From assembly GCA_035571835.1 (NCBI GenBank), contig DATNBU010000028.1, forward strand, positions 62,001 to 126,000: a stretch of DNA of 64,000 nt. Direction: 5' to 3'. Below the pieces are notes generated by a model. The model had not been told where the DNA came from, ran no database searches, and worked only from the letters and a program-made list of their open reading frames with translations. Both the position numbers and the translations under genes were made by a program. The DNA is from Candidatus Limnocylindrales bacterium. GTDB lineage: Bacteria; Desulfobacterota; Binatia; UBA1149; CAITLU01. Below are positions 54,447 to 62,931 of this stretch, one piece after another. The stretch's first letter is position 1, and each line of letters begins with the position of its first letter.

Positions 54447-54492
54447 AAATCGGGGACAGACACCGATTTTGATCGGCGCCTATCCCCGACTT
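54447..54492 (+). repeat. GGGGACAG-family palindrome, copy C
   Basis: AAATCGGGGACAGACACCGAT and its imperfect inverse ending CTATCCCCGACTT agree at 17 of 21 positions around a four-base centre. It begins at the base after the methyltransferase TGA, in the same orientation to the gene as copy A. Confidence 0.88.
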
Positions 54493-54556
54493 CGCAACCC
54501 TCCCGCATGGTGACGAGCACGCGGACCGCACTCCGCGCACCCATCACCTTGCGACT

Positions 54557-55282
54557 TTACAGCGGCAGGCAGAGACCCGACATGCACGAACCGAGCGAGC
54601 ACAACGTCCCGTCCGGCTTCGGCGTATGCACCGGCGCGCCTGCACTGCAGGTGTCGGTGGTGCACTCGAGACCATCATCGGGCGGCACGTCGGAGTTATC
54701 CGGTGCCGAGAACACGTCGCCCTTGCCGTCGCACTGCTGCTGCTGGCAGTCACCGCTCGTCTGATCGGTGGTCGGGGTTCCGGCAGGCGTGTTCGCGGTG
54801 CCGCAGCTTCCTTCGGTGCACGACGGCGCCTGGCACTCGGTAGTCTCGCCCGGACAGTCGCCGGCAGTCTCGCAGCCTGCGGTGGCACTGACAGGCGCGC
54901 AGACCAGACCGGTTCGAAGCGCGGTAAGCGTTCGCGAGCCGAACTGGTCCTGTCCGGTCCACGGTGTCTTCGTCATCTTCGGACACTTGGTCTTGTAGCA
55001 AAGGTAGTTCGGCGCCGCCTGGCCCGCCGGCGCGCCCGGCGGCGCCGGAGTGACTGCGCTCTTTACCGTATCGATGCAGAGATACTTGGCTGGCACTTTG
55101 AGCCTGCAGCCTGGCGCTACGGAAAACGCCGCATCAGCGGGCGTGAGCGTTGCCGTATAACGCTTCGCCGTCTGGCTGTCCTTGATCTTGTAGCATTGCA
55201 GATGGTCGGCGACCTGCGCCGACGCCCCCGTCGAAATGAGAATTGTCGTCAGCATCGAAACGAATGCAGTGCGTCGTTTCAT
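54557..55282 (-). CDS. secreted DHLxC-domain protein with Cys-rich tail
   Basis: A 241-residue exported protein (signal to about residue 23). Residues ~26-125 are the same module as in the protein at 26902-27957: DHLQCYKIKD, GCRLKVPAKYLCID, LCYKTKCP and DQFGSRTL. The C-terminal half is rich in Cys, Asp, Thr and Gly (CETAGDCPGETTECQAPSC, DDGLECTTDTCS), resembling metazoan-like Cys repeats and those in the large protein at 59210-62836. AGGAGG precedes the ATG at 55282. Function is unknown. Confidence 0.75.
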   Translation of the reverse strand: MKRRTAFVSMLTTILISTGASAQVADHLQCYKIKDSQTAKRYTATLTPADAAFSVAPGCRLKVPAKYLCIDTVKSAVTPAPPGAPAGQAAPNYLCYKTKCPKMTKTPWTGQDQFGSRTLTALRTGLVCAPVSATAGCETAGDCPGETTECQAPSCTEGSCGTANTPAGTPTTDQTSGDCQQQQCDGKGDVFSAPDNSDVPPDDGLECTTDTCSAGAPVHTPKPDGTLCSLGSCMSGLCLPL

Positions 55283-55516
55283 CGAGCCTTCCTCCTGCGC
55301 GGCCGCTGCGCGCCTCCCGCGTGCCGGCTTGCTTCGCAGCAAGTTATTTCGCTGCAAGCGCGACGTGCGCATTCGACGGAGCGAGGCGCAAGGAGGATCC
55401 TCGGGATTTCGTTGTAGATCGTAAGGACGCGTCGCAAGCGGGGTGGAAACGTGATGCGCACGTCACTCGATGGTGTGTTTGTCGCGCCGCGTCTGCACCG
55501 TTAGGGTGCGCCGCCG

Positions 55517-56311
55517 ATGATCCCCCCATACGCAGGACCGACAATTTTCCACATCGGTCCGCTGTCGTTCCCGCTGTTCGGACTTCTCGTCGTGACCGGC
55601 GTGGTCATCGGCCATTGGATCGTGCTGCGGCTCGCCGCCGAGAAAGGAATCGGTCTCGACGAGATGCGAAACGCCGCGGCGTGGGCGATCGGCGCGGGGT
55701 TCGTCGGAGCGCATCTGGTGGACGTGTTCGTCTACCATCCGGAGCGGCTCGCACACGACGGACCGCTCGCGCTCGTGCGCATCTGGCAGGGAATCAGCTC
55801 GTACGGCGGGTTTTTCGGTGCGCTCGCCGGCGTCGGCTTCTACTTCTGGCGTCTCGGCAAGAGCTGGTGGACGCACGCCGATATCCTGATCCAGGGACTC
55901 GTCGCAGGTTGGGTCTTCGGGCGGCTCGGCTGCACGCTGACGAGCGATCACCTCGGCCGGCTGTCGAGCTTTGCGCTCGCGTTCAACTACCCGGGCGGCG
56001 CGCGCCACAACGTCGGCTTCTACGAGCTGCTGTACACCGTGCTCGTCCTGGTGCCCGCGATCTTCGTTCTTCGCCGGCGCGAGAACGAGCGGCGATATCT
56101 TCCCGGAACGTACATCGCGACGCTCGCCGCGCTGTATGCACCGGCGCGCTTCGGGCTCGACTTCCTGCGCGCGACCGATATCGCGCATCCGGATCCTCGC
56201 TGGCTCGGGCTTACCGGGGCGCAGTACTTCTCCGTACTGGTCTTCGCGCTTTCGTTGTGGATGCTGCAGCGAATCGCGGCGTCTGAGCCGGCCGCACCAT
56301 CAAAGAGTTGA
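55517..56311 (+). CDS. lgt: prolipoprotein diacylglyceryl transferase (copy 2)
   Basis: The 264-residue second Lgt homologue has the seven-helix pattern: SFPLFGLLVVTGVVIGHW, GISSYGGFFGALAGVGFYFWRL, FGRLGCTLTSDHLGR with the essential-type Arg, GFYELLYTV and a C-terminal ARFGLDFLRATD segment. The loop after GRLGC differs from copy 1 and the PTPLYE motif reads GFYELLY. It stands alone between secreted-protein genes on either side, so a specialised role in modifying particular lipoproteins is possible. It could also be a diverged Lgt-like transferase. Confidence 0.85.
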   Translation: MIPPYAGPTIFHIGPLSFPLFGLLVVTGVVIGHWIVLRLAAEKGIGLDEMRNAAAWAIGAGFVGAHLVDVFVYHPERLAHDGPLALVRIWQGISSYGGFFGALAGVGFYFWRLGKSWWTHADILIQGLVAGWVFGRLGCTLTSDHLGRLSSFALAFNYPGGARHNVGFYELLYTVLVLVPAIFVLRRRENERRYLPGTYIATLAALYAPARFGLDFLRATDIAHPDPRWLGLTGAQYFSVLVFALSLWMLQRIAASEPAAPSKS

Positions 56312-56374
56312 ACGCGGTAGCTTGATGTCGGACCGGCTGACAGGATCGCGCGACGGGCGGTGGAGAGGAGATTC

Positions 56375-57205
56375 ATGAAAAAGCGGACAGTACTGCGTGT
56401 TCTTCCGGCGACGATCGTCCTGATGGCGGCGGTTGCCAGCGCCGCGCCGCTCTGCGGCGACGTCAACAAGTCCGCAACTGTAACCTCGAGCGATGCGCTC
56501 GCCGTCTTGAAAGCGGCCGTCGGTGCCGACGTTTCGCTCCAATGCTCGAGCTGCGGCGATGGTCTGATCAATCCGGGAGAAGATTGCGAGGCCGGAAGTC
56601 TCGAGGACGCGACCTGCATCGCGCTTGGCTTCGCCGGAGGAACGCTCGCGTGCGCGACCGGCTGCGTCTTCGACACGAGCGGCTGTTACGTCTCCCGCTT
56701 CGACGCATCCGGAGCAACGATCGTCGATCGCCAGACAGGCCTCGAATGGGAAAAGAAAGAAGGAGCGATCGCCGGCTTCAACCCCTGCCCCGATAATCAG
56801 GATCCGCTCTGCGCGAATCCCCATGACGTGAACAACATTTATCAATGGAGCAGTACGAATACTGGGCCCGACGGCGGAGCGTTCACGGATTTTCTGACGC
56901 AGCTGAACAGGGGCAGCAGCGCGAGCGGAACCGGTTCGACTGCCGGATGCTATGCAGGACATTGCGACTGGAGATTGCCGACCATCGAAGAGCTCGCCAC
57001 GATTGTAGATACGACGGACTGCGGACCGGACAAGCCGTGCGTCGATACAGGGTTCCTGCCGATGCGGTCGGATGCTTACTGGTCGAGCACGGAATCGAGT
57101 GTGCATGCTTCGACGGCCTGGTACGTGACCTTTGGCAACGGCGACTCAGCCACAGCGGAGAAGACGCTGCGGTATTTCGTGATGGCGGTTCGCGGCGGGG
57201 CTTGA
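56375..57205 (+). CDS. secreted Lcl (DUF1566) domain protein with dockerin-like N-terminus
   Basis: A 276-residue exported protein (signal to about residue 23). CGDVNKSATVTSSDALAVLK resembles one dockerin/EF-hand-type loop-helix. Cysteine-rich stretches CGDGLINPGEDCE and CATGCVFDTSGC recall the CGDG repeats of myxobacterial surface proteins. The C-terminal half is an Lcl/DUF1566 domain: DRQTGLEWEKK, CDWRLPTIEELATIVD and AYWSSTES. DUF1566 domains occur in adhesins such as Legionella Lcl that bind glycosaminoglycans. GGAGAGGAG lies ahead of the ATG at 56375. Confidence 0.82.
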   Translation: MKKRTVLRVLPATIVLMAAVASAAPLCGDVNKSATVTSSDALAVLKAAVGADVSLQCSSCGDGLINPGEDCEAGSLEDATCIALGFAGGTLACATGCVFDTSGCYVSRFDASGATIVDRQTGLEWEKKEGAIAGFNPCPDNQDPLCANPHDVNNIYQWSSTNTGPDGGAFTDFLTQLNRGSSASGTGSTAGCYAGHCDWRLPTIEELATIVDTTDCGPDKPCVDTGFLPMRSDAYWSSTESSVHASTAWYVTFGNGDSATAEKTLRYFVMAVRGGA

Positions 57206-57267
57206 GCACCGGTCCGCAACCTCGACTTCCTGCGCAGCACGGCCGGCGCGGCTATGTCCCTTCGACG

Positions 57268-57287
57268 AACATTCCCCGGGGAATGTG
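57268..57287. repeat. ACATTCC/GGAATGT palindrome, element left end
   Basis: AACATTCC-CCGG-GGAATGTG contains the perfect 18-base palindrome ACATTCCCCGGGGAATGT. Confidence 0.9.
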
Positions 57288-57635
57288 ATTCAGGTTACGT
57301 CGATGCATCAGCGCTTAGAGTGATGGGTGTCTTGAGCCTGAACTGGGGTGTGCGATGGCGGCGGCGGCTCGGATACGCGTGGCGTCGGGCGCGGATCCCG
57401 GCCGGTTATGCCACTTCTGTTATTGAAACGTCGTTGCGATGTCGATTTCGTTTGACGCGATTTTTCGCCGCTTCACGTCGCGCATCGCGAAGCGAAACGG
57501 AGCGCGCGGATTTTTTCGCCGACTTCACGCGTTGCCTGCTCAGACCTTGCGGCTTGTCGCGACAGGCGCATGTCTCTGAGCGGTCGCGTCCTTGCGCCGA
57601 ACGGCACCTGAAAAACCCGTGTTACAAGGATCGCC

Positions 57636-58934
57636 ATGACGACATCCTTCGACAGCATTGCAAAGCTTTCCGAACAGGAATTGCTCGATCACTTCGAGTG
57701 CCTCGTCGCGCGCGACCGTTGTACGACGGCCGCGCTTCTCGTCGCGATCGCCGAGATCGACGAGCGAAAGCTCTGGGCGAGGCATGCCTGCTCCTCCATG
57801 TTCAGCTTCTGTATGGAGCGCTTCCACATGTCGGAGCAGGTTACTGCCAAGCGACTCTGGGCTGCGCGCACGGCACGTCGCTTTCCGGTCGTCCTGGACC
57901 TCGTCGCACGCGGCGAGCTGCATCTCAGCGCGATCCATCTCCTGGCGAGGCATCTGACGACCGAGAACCACTTGCGAGTGCTCGAGCGCGCCAGGCACAA
58001 GAGCTCTCGCGAGGTCGAGCGGCTCGCTGCCGAGTTGGCGCCGCGAGCGGATGTGGCGTCGCGTGTTCGTGTAGTGCCCCGGCGTCGCGGTGCGGACGTG
58101 GCGGACGATGGGCCGGCGGTGGCAGCCGGTGCGACTTCGATGGATTGCGAACAGGCCGGTGGTGCGAGCGATCGGTGCACTTCGACAGACTGCGAGTCCG
58201 TCGGCTGCGTGGGTAATCAGCCAGACTCCGAGGTCGGCGGCGTCGCGATCGCCCCACCGACAGCGCAGCCGGCAACAGCGACCAAGCCAATCGTTCCGCT
58301 CAGCCCGCGTCGTTACAAGATCGAGATCACCGTGGACGAAGAAACGCACGACAAGCTTCGGTCGCTGCAGGATCTGCTCGGCCGCTCGGCGACCGGTCGC
58401 GATGCTGCCGCGATCATCAGTCGTGCGATCGACGTGCTGCTCGCGCGGACACTCGCGCGCAAGGCAGGTTGCACCGATCGACCGCAGGCAACGACGCCGA
58501 CGAAAGAAAAATGTACCGATCGACCGAAGTCGACGACGTCGACGAACGCGGAATGCACCGATCGACCCGCCACAACGCCCGCGGCCGATACAGCCGCTTC
58601 GCAGCGACCACAGCGATCCCGGACCATCCCGGCAGCCGTGCGGCGTGAAGTATGGCGACGCGACGCGGGACGCTGCTGCTACATAGACGGCCGAGGACGT
58701 CGCTGCCGCGAAACGGGCAACATCGAGTTCCACCACAAAGCTCCTTTCGCGATGGGCGGACCTCCTACGCTGGAGAACATCGAGCTGCGCTGCGCGGCAC
58801 ACAACCAGTATCAGGCGGACCTCGACTTCGGCCGCGCCTTCATGGACGCGAGGCGCGGCAATCTCGCCGATGCGCGAACATTCCCCGCGGAATGTCGTGC
58901 CGTCGACCGCGGGGGGATGGCGGCCGCGCCGTGA
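57636..58934 (+). CDS. HNH endonuclease of the DUF222-associated type
   Basis: A 432-residue protein. An N-terminal helical region (SEQELLDHFECLVARDR, AALLVAIAEIDERKLWARH, SSMFSFCMERFHMSE) has the DUF222-type layout. A variable linker contains three CTDRP-starting repeats. The C-terminal HNH nuclease spans about 345-400: IPAAVRREVWRRDAGRCC, CRETGNIEFHHKAPFAMGG and LENIELRCAAHNQYQ, with H-H, N and H residues in place for beta-beta-alpha metal catalysis. Its last 20 codons lie in the right-end repeat. Biological role of the family is unknown; it is abundant in multi-copy in high-GC genomes. Confidence 0.87.
   Translation: MTTSFDSIAKLSEQELLDHFECLVARDRCTTAALLVAIAEIDERKLWARHACSSMFSFCMERFHMSEQVTAKRLWAARTARRFPVVLDLVARGELHLSAIHLLARHLTTENHLRVLERARHKSSREVERLAAELAPRADVASRVRVVPRRRGADVADDGPAVAAGATSMDCEQAGGASDRCTSTDCESVGCVGNQPDSEVGGVAIAPPTAQPATATKPIVPLSPRRYKIEITVDEETHDKLRSLQDLLGRSATGRDAAAIISRAIDVLLARTLARKAGCTDRPQATTPTKEKCTDRPKSTTSTNAECTDRPATTPAADTAASQRPQRSRTIPAAVRREVWRRDAGRCCYIDGRGRRCRETGNIEFHHKAPFAMGGPPTLENIELRCAAHNQYQADLDFGRAFMDARRGNLADARTFPAECRAVDRGGMAAAP
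58877..58896. repeat. ACATTCC/GGAATGT palindrome inside the HNH 3' end
   Basis: AACATTCC-CCGC-GGAATGTC forms codons of the HNH C-terminus (about NLADARTFPAEC). It matches the relic palindrome at 15139 together with about 25 bases upstream. Confidence 0.88.
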
Positions 58935-59209
58935 AGACGTCGTCGGTGTTCAGATCTCCGCGACGGGGCACGCGACGAGGCTCGGCGCGCTGCTCGCGTG
59001 ACCGTGGCATCCGCAGAGAGAGATTTGGTGTTCAGAGGATCTGGCTCGGGCCAGATTCCGGCACTCGGGTTGGTCGAGGATGATCACGGCGATACATTGC
59101 GCCAGTGGATTCGAGCACGCCTACTATCGCCGGCAAGACAGTGCTGTCATTGGGGCGGCTCTCAAATAAACGACTCTCCGGAGAAACCGCGGCGATTCAG
59201 AAAGACAGG

Positions 59210-62200
59210 ATGTTGGTGCGCCCAAAGCACAGACTTGGACTTGGGCTGTGCACGTGCGTTGCGGCAGGCATCTACGCGTTCACGGCATACGCCCAGCCAG
59301 TTGTCGCGGTTCCTCCGGTCTCCGAGCTCGCCGCGGCGCAACCCGCCGCTGGATCGGAAGAAATCGTCGGTGTTCCGGTCACCCTCGGACATGGCATTAC
59401 GGAGACCGTCGACCGCATCATGCAGCGGGAACGCTCCGCCGCTCACACGTTGCCGGCTGTCCCGCGCGCGACGCACAAGCAATTCAGGCTCGACCGGGAG
59501 CCGCACGAGGACCCCAATGCGCCGCCGGTGAGCGAGCGACGGGCCGTGCCGTGGACGCGGGAGAAGCAGGCGGCGTTACTCGGCCCTGCCTCGCTTCCTC
59601 AGAGCGTCGCAACGAGCTTCAAGGCGGTCGGCATTGAGGACGCCCCCTACATCCCGCCCGACAGCATGGGTGACGTCGGGCCGACGCAGATCGTCGTTCA
59701 TATCAACGGAAGGATCAGGAGCTTCACCAAGGCTGGGGTTGCGGACGGTGCCCTGGATGCGAGCGACGCTGTCTTCTGGGCGTCCGTTGCGCCTGGGGGA
59801 ATCACCGATCCCGAGGTGCGATACGATCGTCTCTCCGGTCGTTGGATCCTCCTCACCATCAGCATCGCCGAGGCGACGAACAACCGGGTCGTCCTCGCGG
59901 TCAGCTCCGGCTCGACGATTGTCTCGTCGGCGAGCTTCACCTTTTATTTCTTCAACGTCGGCACTGCGGCGCCGACCGACGCAACGAGCTTCTGCGACTA
60001 CCCGGGCCTCGGGATCGATAACAACGCCATCTACACCGGCTGCAACATGTTCAGCTCGGCCGGCTCCTTCCGGTGGACGAGCGCCTTTGTGATCCGCAAA
60101 TCGAGCGTTCTGAGCGGCGGCCCGATCGTGGTCACCGGCTTCTCCACCATCGCCACTACGTCCGTCGCGGGGCCGTATTCGCCGAGAGGTGTCGACAACG
60201 ATGATCCGAGCTGGACCGAGGGGTACATCATCGGGACCGATCCCGGGTTCCTCAATCGCATCAACATCCGGAGAGTATCGACTCCGGGCGGAACGCCAAC
60301 GCTCGGCGCGAACGTCACGCTGGCGGTGTTGAACACGACCATGTCGTCTCAGCAGGCCTCGGGCTCCACGACGGCCCTCGACTCGTCGGACGTTCGGCTG
60401 TTCGCCGCGTCGATCCACAAGAACAAGCTGACCGGAGCCACATCGCTATGGACGGCCCAATCGCTGGAGGTGACCAACGCCTGCGTCCGGAGCACGTCTG
60501 GCGCTACCCGGCGCATCGGCGCGAACTGGTATGAGATCGGAACTTTGACCACGACGCCGACCCTCCTTCAGCAGGGAACGCTCTGCAACACGGCGGGCGG
60601 TGCGCCGCTCAACAGCGCGCGCGGATTTCTCTACCCGACCGTCGTCGAGACCGGTCAGGGACACGTGGCTCTGTCTTCCAGTTTCGCCTCATCCACCGAA
60701 TTCGCGGGCGTCGCCGCCGCCGGCCGTCTGAGGACTGATCCAGCGGCCGGAACCCGCGCGCCGGAGACGATCGTCCAGACTGGATTGGCGGCCTACACGC
60801 TCCTCGACTCGGGCCGACGGAACCGCTGGGGCGATTACTCGTTTACGGAAGTCGATCCGACTGACGACCAGACGGTCTGGACGGTCCAGGAATATGCGGA
60901 CCTCACCAGCGCGTGTCCCTATGCAAGCTGCTGGTCGATTCGCGTGGTCCAGCTCAAGGCGCCGCCGCCGCCCGCGCTCGCGAGCGCAACCGCAGTCTGC
61001 ACCGGCCGCGCCTCGACGACATCGACGATTACGGGCACCGACAGCTGCGCCGCTCCGACTTGTACGAACGGCCTCTGCACCGATGGCGGAACGTGCCCCG
61101 AGTTCTTCGATCCCATTCCGCCGTCGACCAGCGACTCGGTGGGCTTTGCAAACCACATTACCGCAACGGTGCCGGCCGGCGCCGGCACGCTCATCCCGTG
61201 GCCGACGACGAACATCGTCGTTCCCGGGAGCCCCGCGACAAGTCGCGTCCTTCAGATGACCCTCGGGCTGAACACGACCGCCGCCACGGCGGGCGCCTAT
61301 ACCATCACCATCACGAACCCGGACGGGCAGGCAGTCACGTCGGGGTCGGCGATCCTCACGGTCAACGCGACGCCTTCGGCGCCCGCGGCGTCGAACAACG
61401 GGCCGGTCTGCGCGGGCGCGACGCTGAGCCTTTCGGCGTCGACCGTGGCGGGTGCGACCTATAGCTGGACGGGCCCGAGTGGTTTCACCTCCACTTCGCA
61501 GAATCCGTCGATCGCGAACGCGACGACAGCGGCCTCCGGGACGTACAGCGTCACCGTGACGGTGGGCGGATGCGTCTCGACGTCCGCGACGACGACGGCG
61601 ACGGTAACCGGTAACGGGGGGAGCTGCGGAAGCCAGTCGTCGACAACCTGCGACGCGCCCGATACGTGCGGCGCCGGAGGCGTCTGCCAGACGAACTTCG
61701 CGACTTCAGGAACATCCTGCGGAGTCGCGGGCACCGTCTGCAAGAAGCAGGACACCTGCAACGGCTCGGGGAGCTGCATCGACAACGGCTTCCAGCCCAC
61801 GACGACGACCTGCCGCGCTTCGGCGGTTCCTTGCGACGCGCCGGAGAGCTGCACGGGCTCGTCGAGCAACTGCCCGGCGGATGCTCTCGCCTCGACGACA
61901 ACAGTGTGCCGGGCCTCCGGCGGAGTGTGTGACGTCGCGGAGCATTGCAACGGGACGATGGCGGCATGCCCGGCCGACGTGTTCGTCTCTGCCGGGACTA
62001 CATGCCGGGCGAGCGCCGGCACCTGCGATTTCGCCGAGAGCTGTACGGGAACGGCCGCCGCCTGCCCGGCCGATGCTTTCAGCACGCTTCCATGCGACGA
62101 CGGTCTCTACTGCACCGGCGACGATACTTGCTCGCAAGGTTCGTGCAGCTCGCATGCGGGCTCGCCATGCGGAACGAACGCGGAGTGCAACGAAGCGACC

Positions 62201-62836
62201 GACAGCTGCGACCCCTGCGCGCGACTGACGCTGCCGGCCACGGAAACGTGTTCGGTCGGGCAGCCCTGTACCGTTTCGATCGGCCTTGCGAGCGGCGGGT
62301 TGTCCGTAGGTGACGTTTCCTCCGAGCTCGTGGCCAATCCGGTCACGACTTGCACGACCGATTGCACTGTCGGAGCTGCGGCGGCCAACGGAACCTGCAG
62401 CGTCAATTCGGACTGCGCGTTCTCGGTAGCCGACATCACTCCTCCGCCGACGGCGTTCTCAGACGGCGAGATCGCAAGCGTGACCATCAACTGCTCGCAG
62501 GCAGGCAGTGGCACCCTCTGCATCGGCAACACCACTATGGCTACGCCGGCGCTCGATCCGGTACTGACATGCACCAGGCCGGAATGCGCTTCTTACCAGT
62601 GTGCGGGGCAATGCGAGCCGGGTGACTGCAACACGACGCCGGGCATCGACGCAGGCGACCCGATCGCGATCATTCACTGCGTCGTCGGGGACGCCAACCC
62701 GCTGTTCGATTGCACGTGCGGTGCGGACTGCAACTGCCAGAACGGAACCGACGTGGCCGACGTGATCTGCGCCGTGAAGCGACTCATCGGGGCGTTTTCG
62801 CCAGATACCTGCGCCGGCGCAGGGCCCAGTCCTTAG
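59210..62836 (+). CDS. large extracellular protein: propeller-like domain, Ig/PKD, Cys repeats, cohesin- and dockerin-like C-terminus
   Basis: A 1208-residue protein. ATG at 59210 starts a signal-like helix ([20 protein letters not shown]); a longer GTG start at 59105 is less likely. Residues ~140-570 have a beta-propeller character ([50 protein letters not shown]). An Ig/PKD-type domain follows ([20 protein letters not shown]). Roughly 150 residues consist of Cys repeats with CRAS-x-x-x-CD and C-x-G-T/S-x-x-x-CPAD. The region [20 protein letters not shown] is cohesin-like and the C-terminus ([28 protein letters not shown]) is a dockerin-like duplicated EF-hand pair. Function is unknown; a surface assembly protein is plausible. 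Confidence 0.75.
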   Translation: MLVRPKHRLGLGLCTCVAAGIYAFTAYAQPVVAVPPVSELAAAQPAAGSEEIVGVPVTLGHGITETVDRIMQRERSAAHTLPAVPRATHKQFRLDREPHEDPNAPPVSERRAVPWTREKQAALLGPASLPQSVATSFKAVGIEDAPYIPPDSMGDVGPTQIVVHINGRIRSFTKAGVADGALDASDAVFWASVAPGGITDPEVRYDRLSGRWILLTISIAEATNNRVVLAVSSGSTIVSSASFTFYFFNVGTAAPTDATSFCDYPGLGIDNNAIYTGCNMFSSAGSFRWTSAFVIRKSSVLSGGPIVVTGFSTIATTSVAGPYSPRGVDNDDPSWTEGYIIGTDPGFLNRINIRRVSTPGGTPTLGANVTLAVLNTTMSSQQASGSTTALDSSDVRLFAASIHKNKLTGATSLWTAQSLEVTNACVRSTSGATRRIGANWYEIGTLTTTPTLLQQGTLCNTAGGAPLNSARGFLYPTVVETGQGHVALSSSFASSTEFAGVAAAGRLRTDPAAGTRAPETIVQTGLAAYTLLDSGRRNRWGDYSFTEVDPTDDQTVWTVQEYADLTSACPYASCWSIRVVQLKAPPPPALASATAVCTGRASTTSTITGTDSCAAPTCTNGLCTDGGTCPEFFDPIPPSTSDSVGFANHITATVPAGAGTLIPWPTTNIVVPGSPATSRVLQMTLGLNTTAATAGAYTITITNPDGQAVTSGSAILTVNATPSAPAASNNGPVCAGATLSLSASTVAGATYSWTGPSGFTSTSQNPSIANATTAASGTYSVTVTVGGCVSTSATTTATVTGNGGSCGSQSSTTCDAPDTCGAGGVCQTNFATSGTSCGVAGTVCKKQDTCNGSGSCIDNGFQPTTTTCRASAVPCDAPESCTGSSSNCPADALASTTTVCRASGGVCDVAEHCNGTMAACPADVFVSAGTTCRASAGTCDFAESCTGTAAACPADAFSTLPCDDGLYCTGDDTCSQGSCSSHAGSPCGTNAECNEATDSCDPCARLTLPATETCSVGQPCTVSIGLASGGLSVGDVSSELVANPVTTCTTDCTVGAAAANGTCSVNSDCAFSVADITPPPTAFSDGEIASVTINCSQAGSGTLCIGNTTMATPALDPVLTCTRPECASYQCAGQCEPGDCNTTPGIDAGDPIAIIHCVVGDANPLFDCTCGADCNCQNGTDVADVICAVKRLIGAFSPDTCAGAGPSP

Positions 62837-62931
62837 AGTCCGCCATCACGGCGGACGCGTACAGATCGGATCTACGGAGTATGGTTCGACCGAAGGCCTC
62901 TTGCTGCCGTCACACCTGACCAACGCCGGCC

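Larger units (their letters stand above)
57232..58897 (+). mobile_element. palindrome-bounded element carrying an HNH gene (full-length copy)
   Basis: The left end (57232-57287) and right end (about 58850-58897) are each matched by the two halves of the 120-bp relic at 15040-15159. Both ends contain the ACATTCC/GGAATGT palindrome. The region between encodes the HNH protein. The 345-base stretch between the left palindrome and the gene holds no other open frame. No flanking target duplication was recognised. Confidence 0.65.

Noticed and set aside
57232..58897. Group I intron or intein carrying a homing HNH nuclease
   Set aside because: The HNH gene is not inside another gene, no splice blocks are visible, and the flanks are intergenic with palindromic ends.
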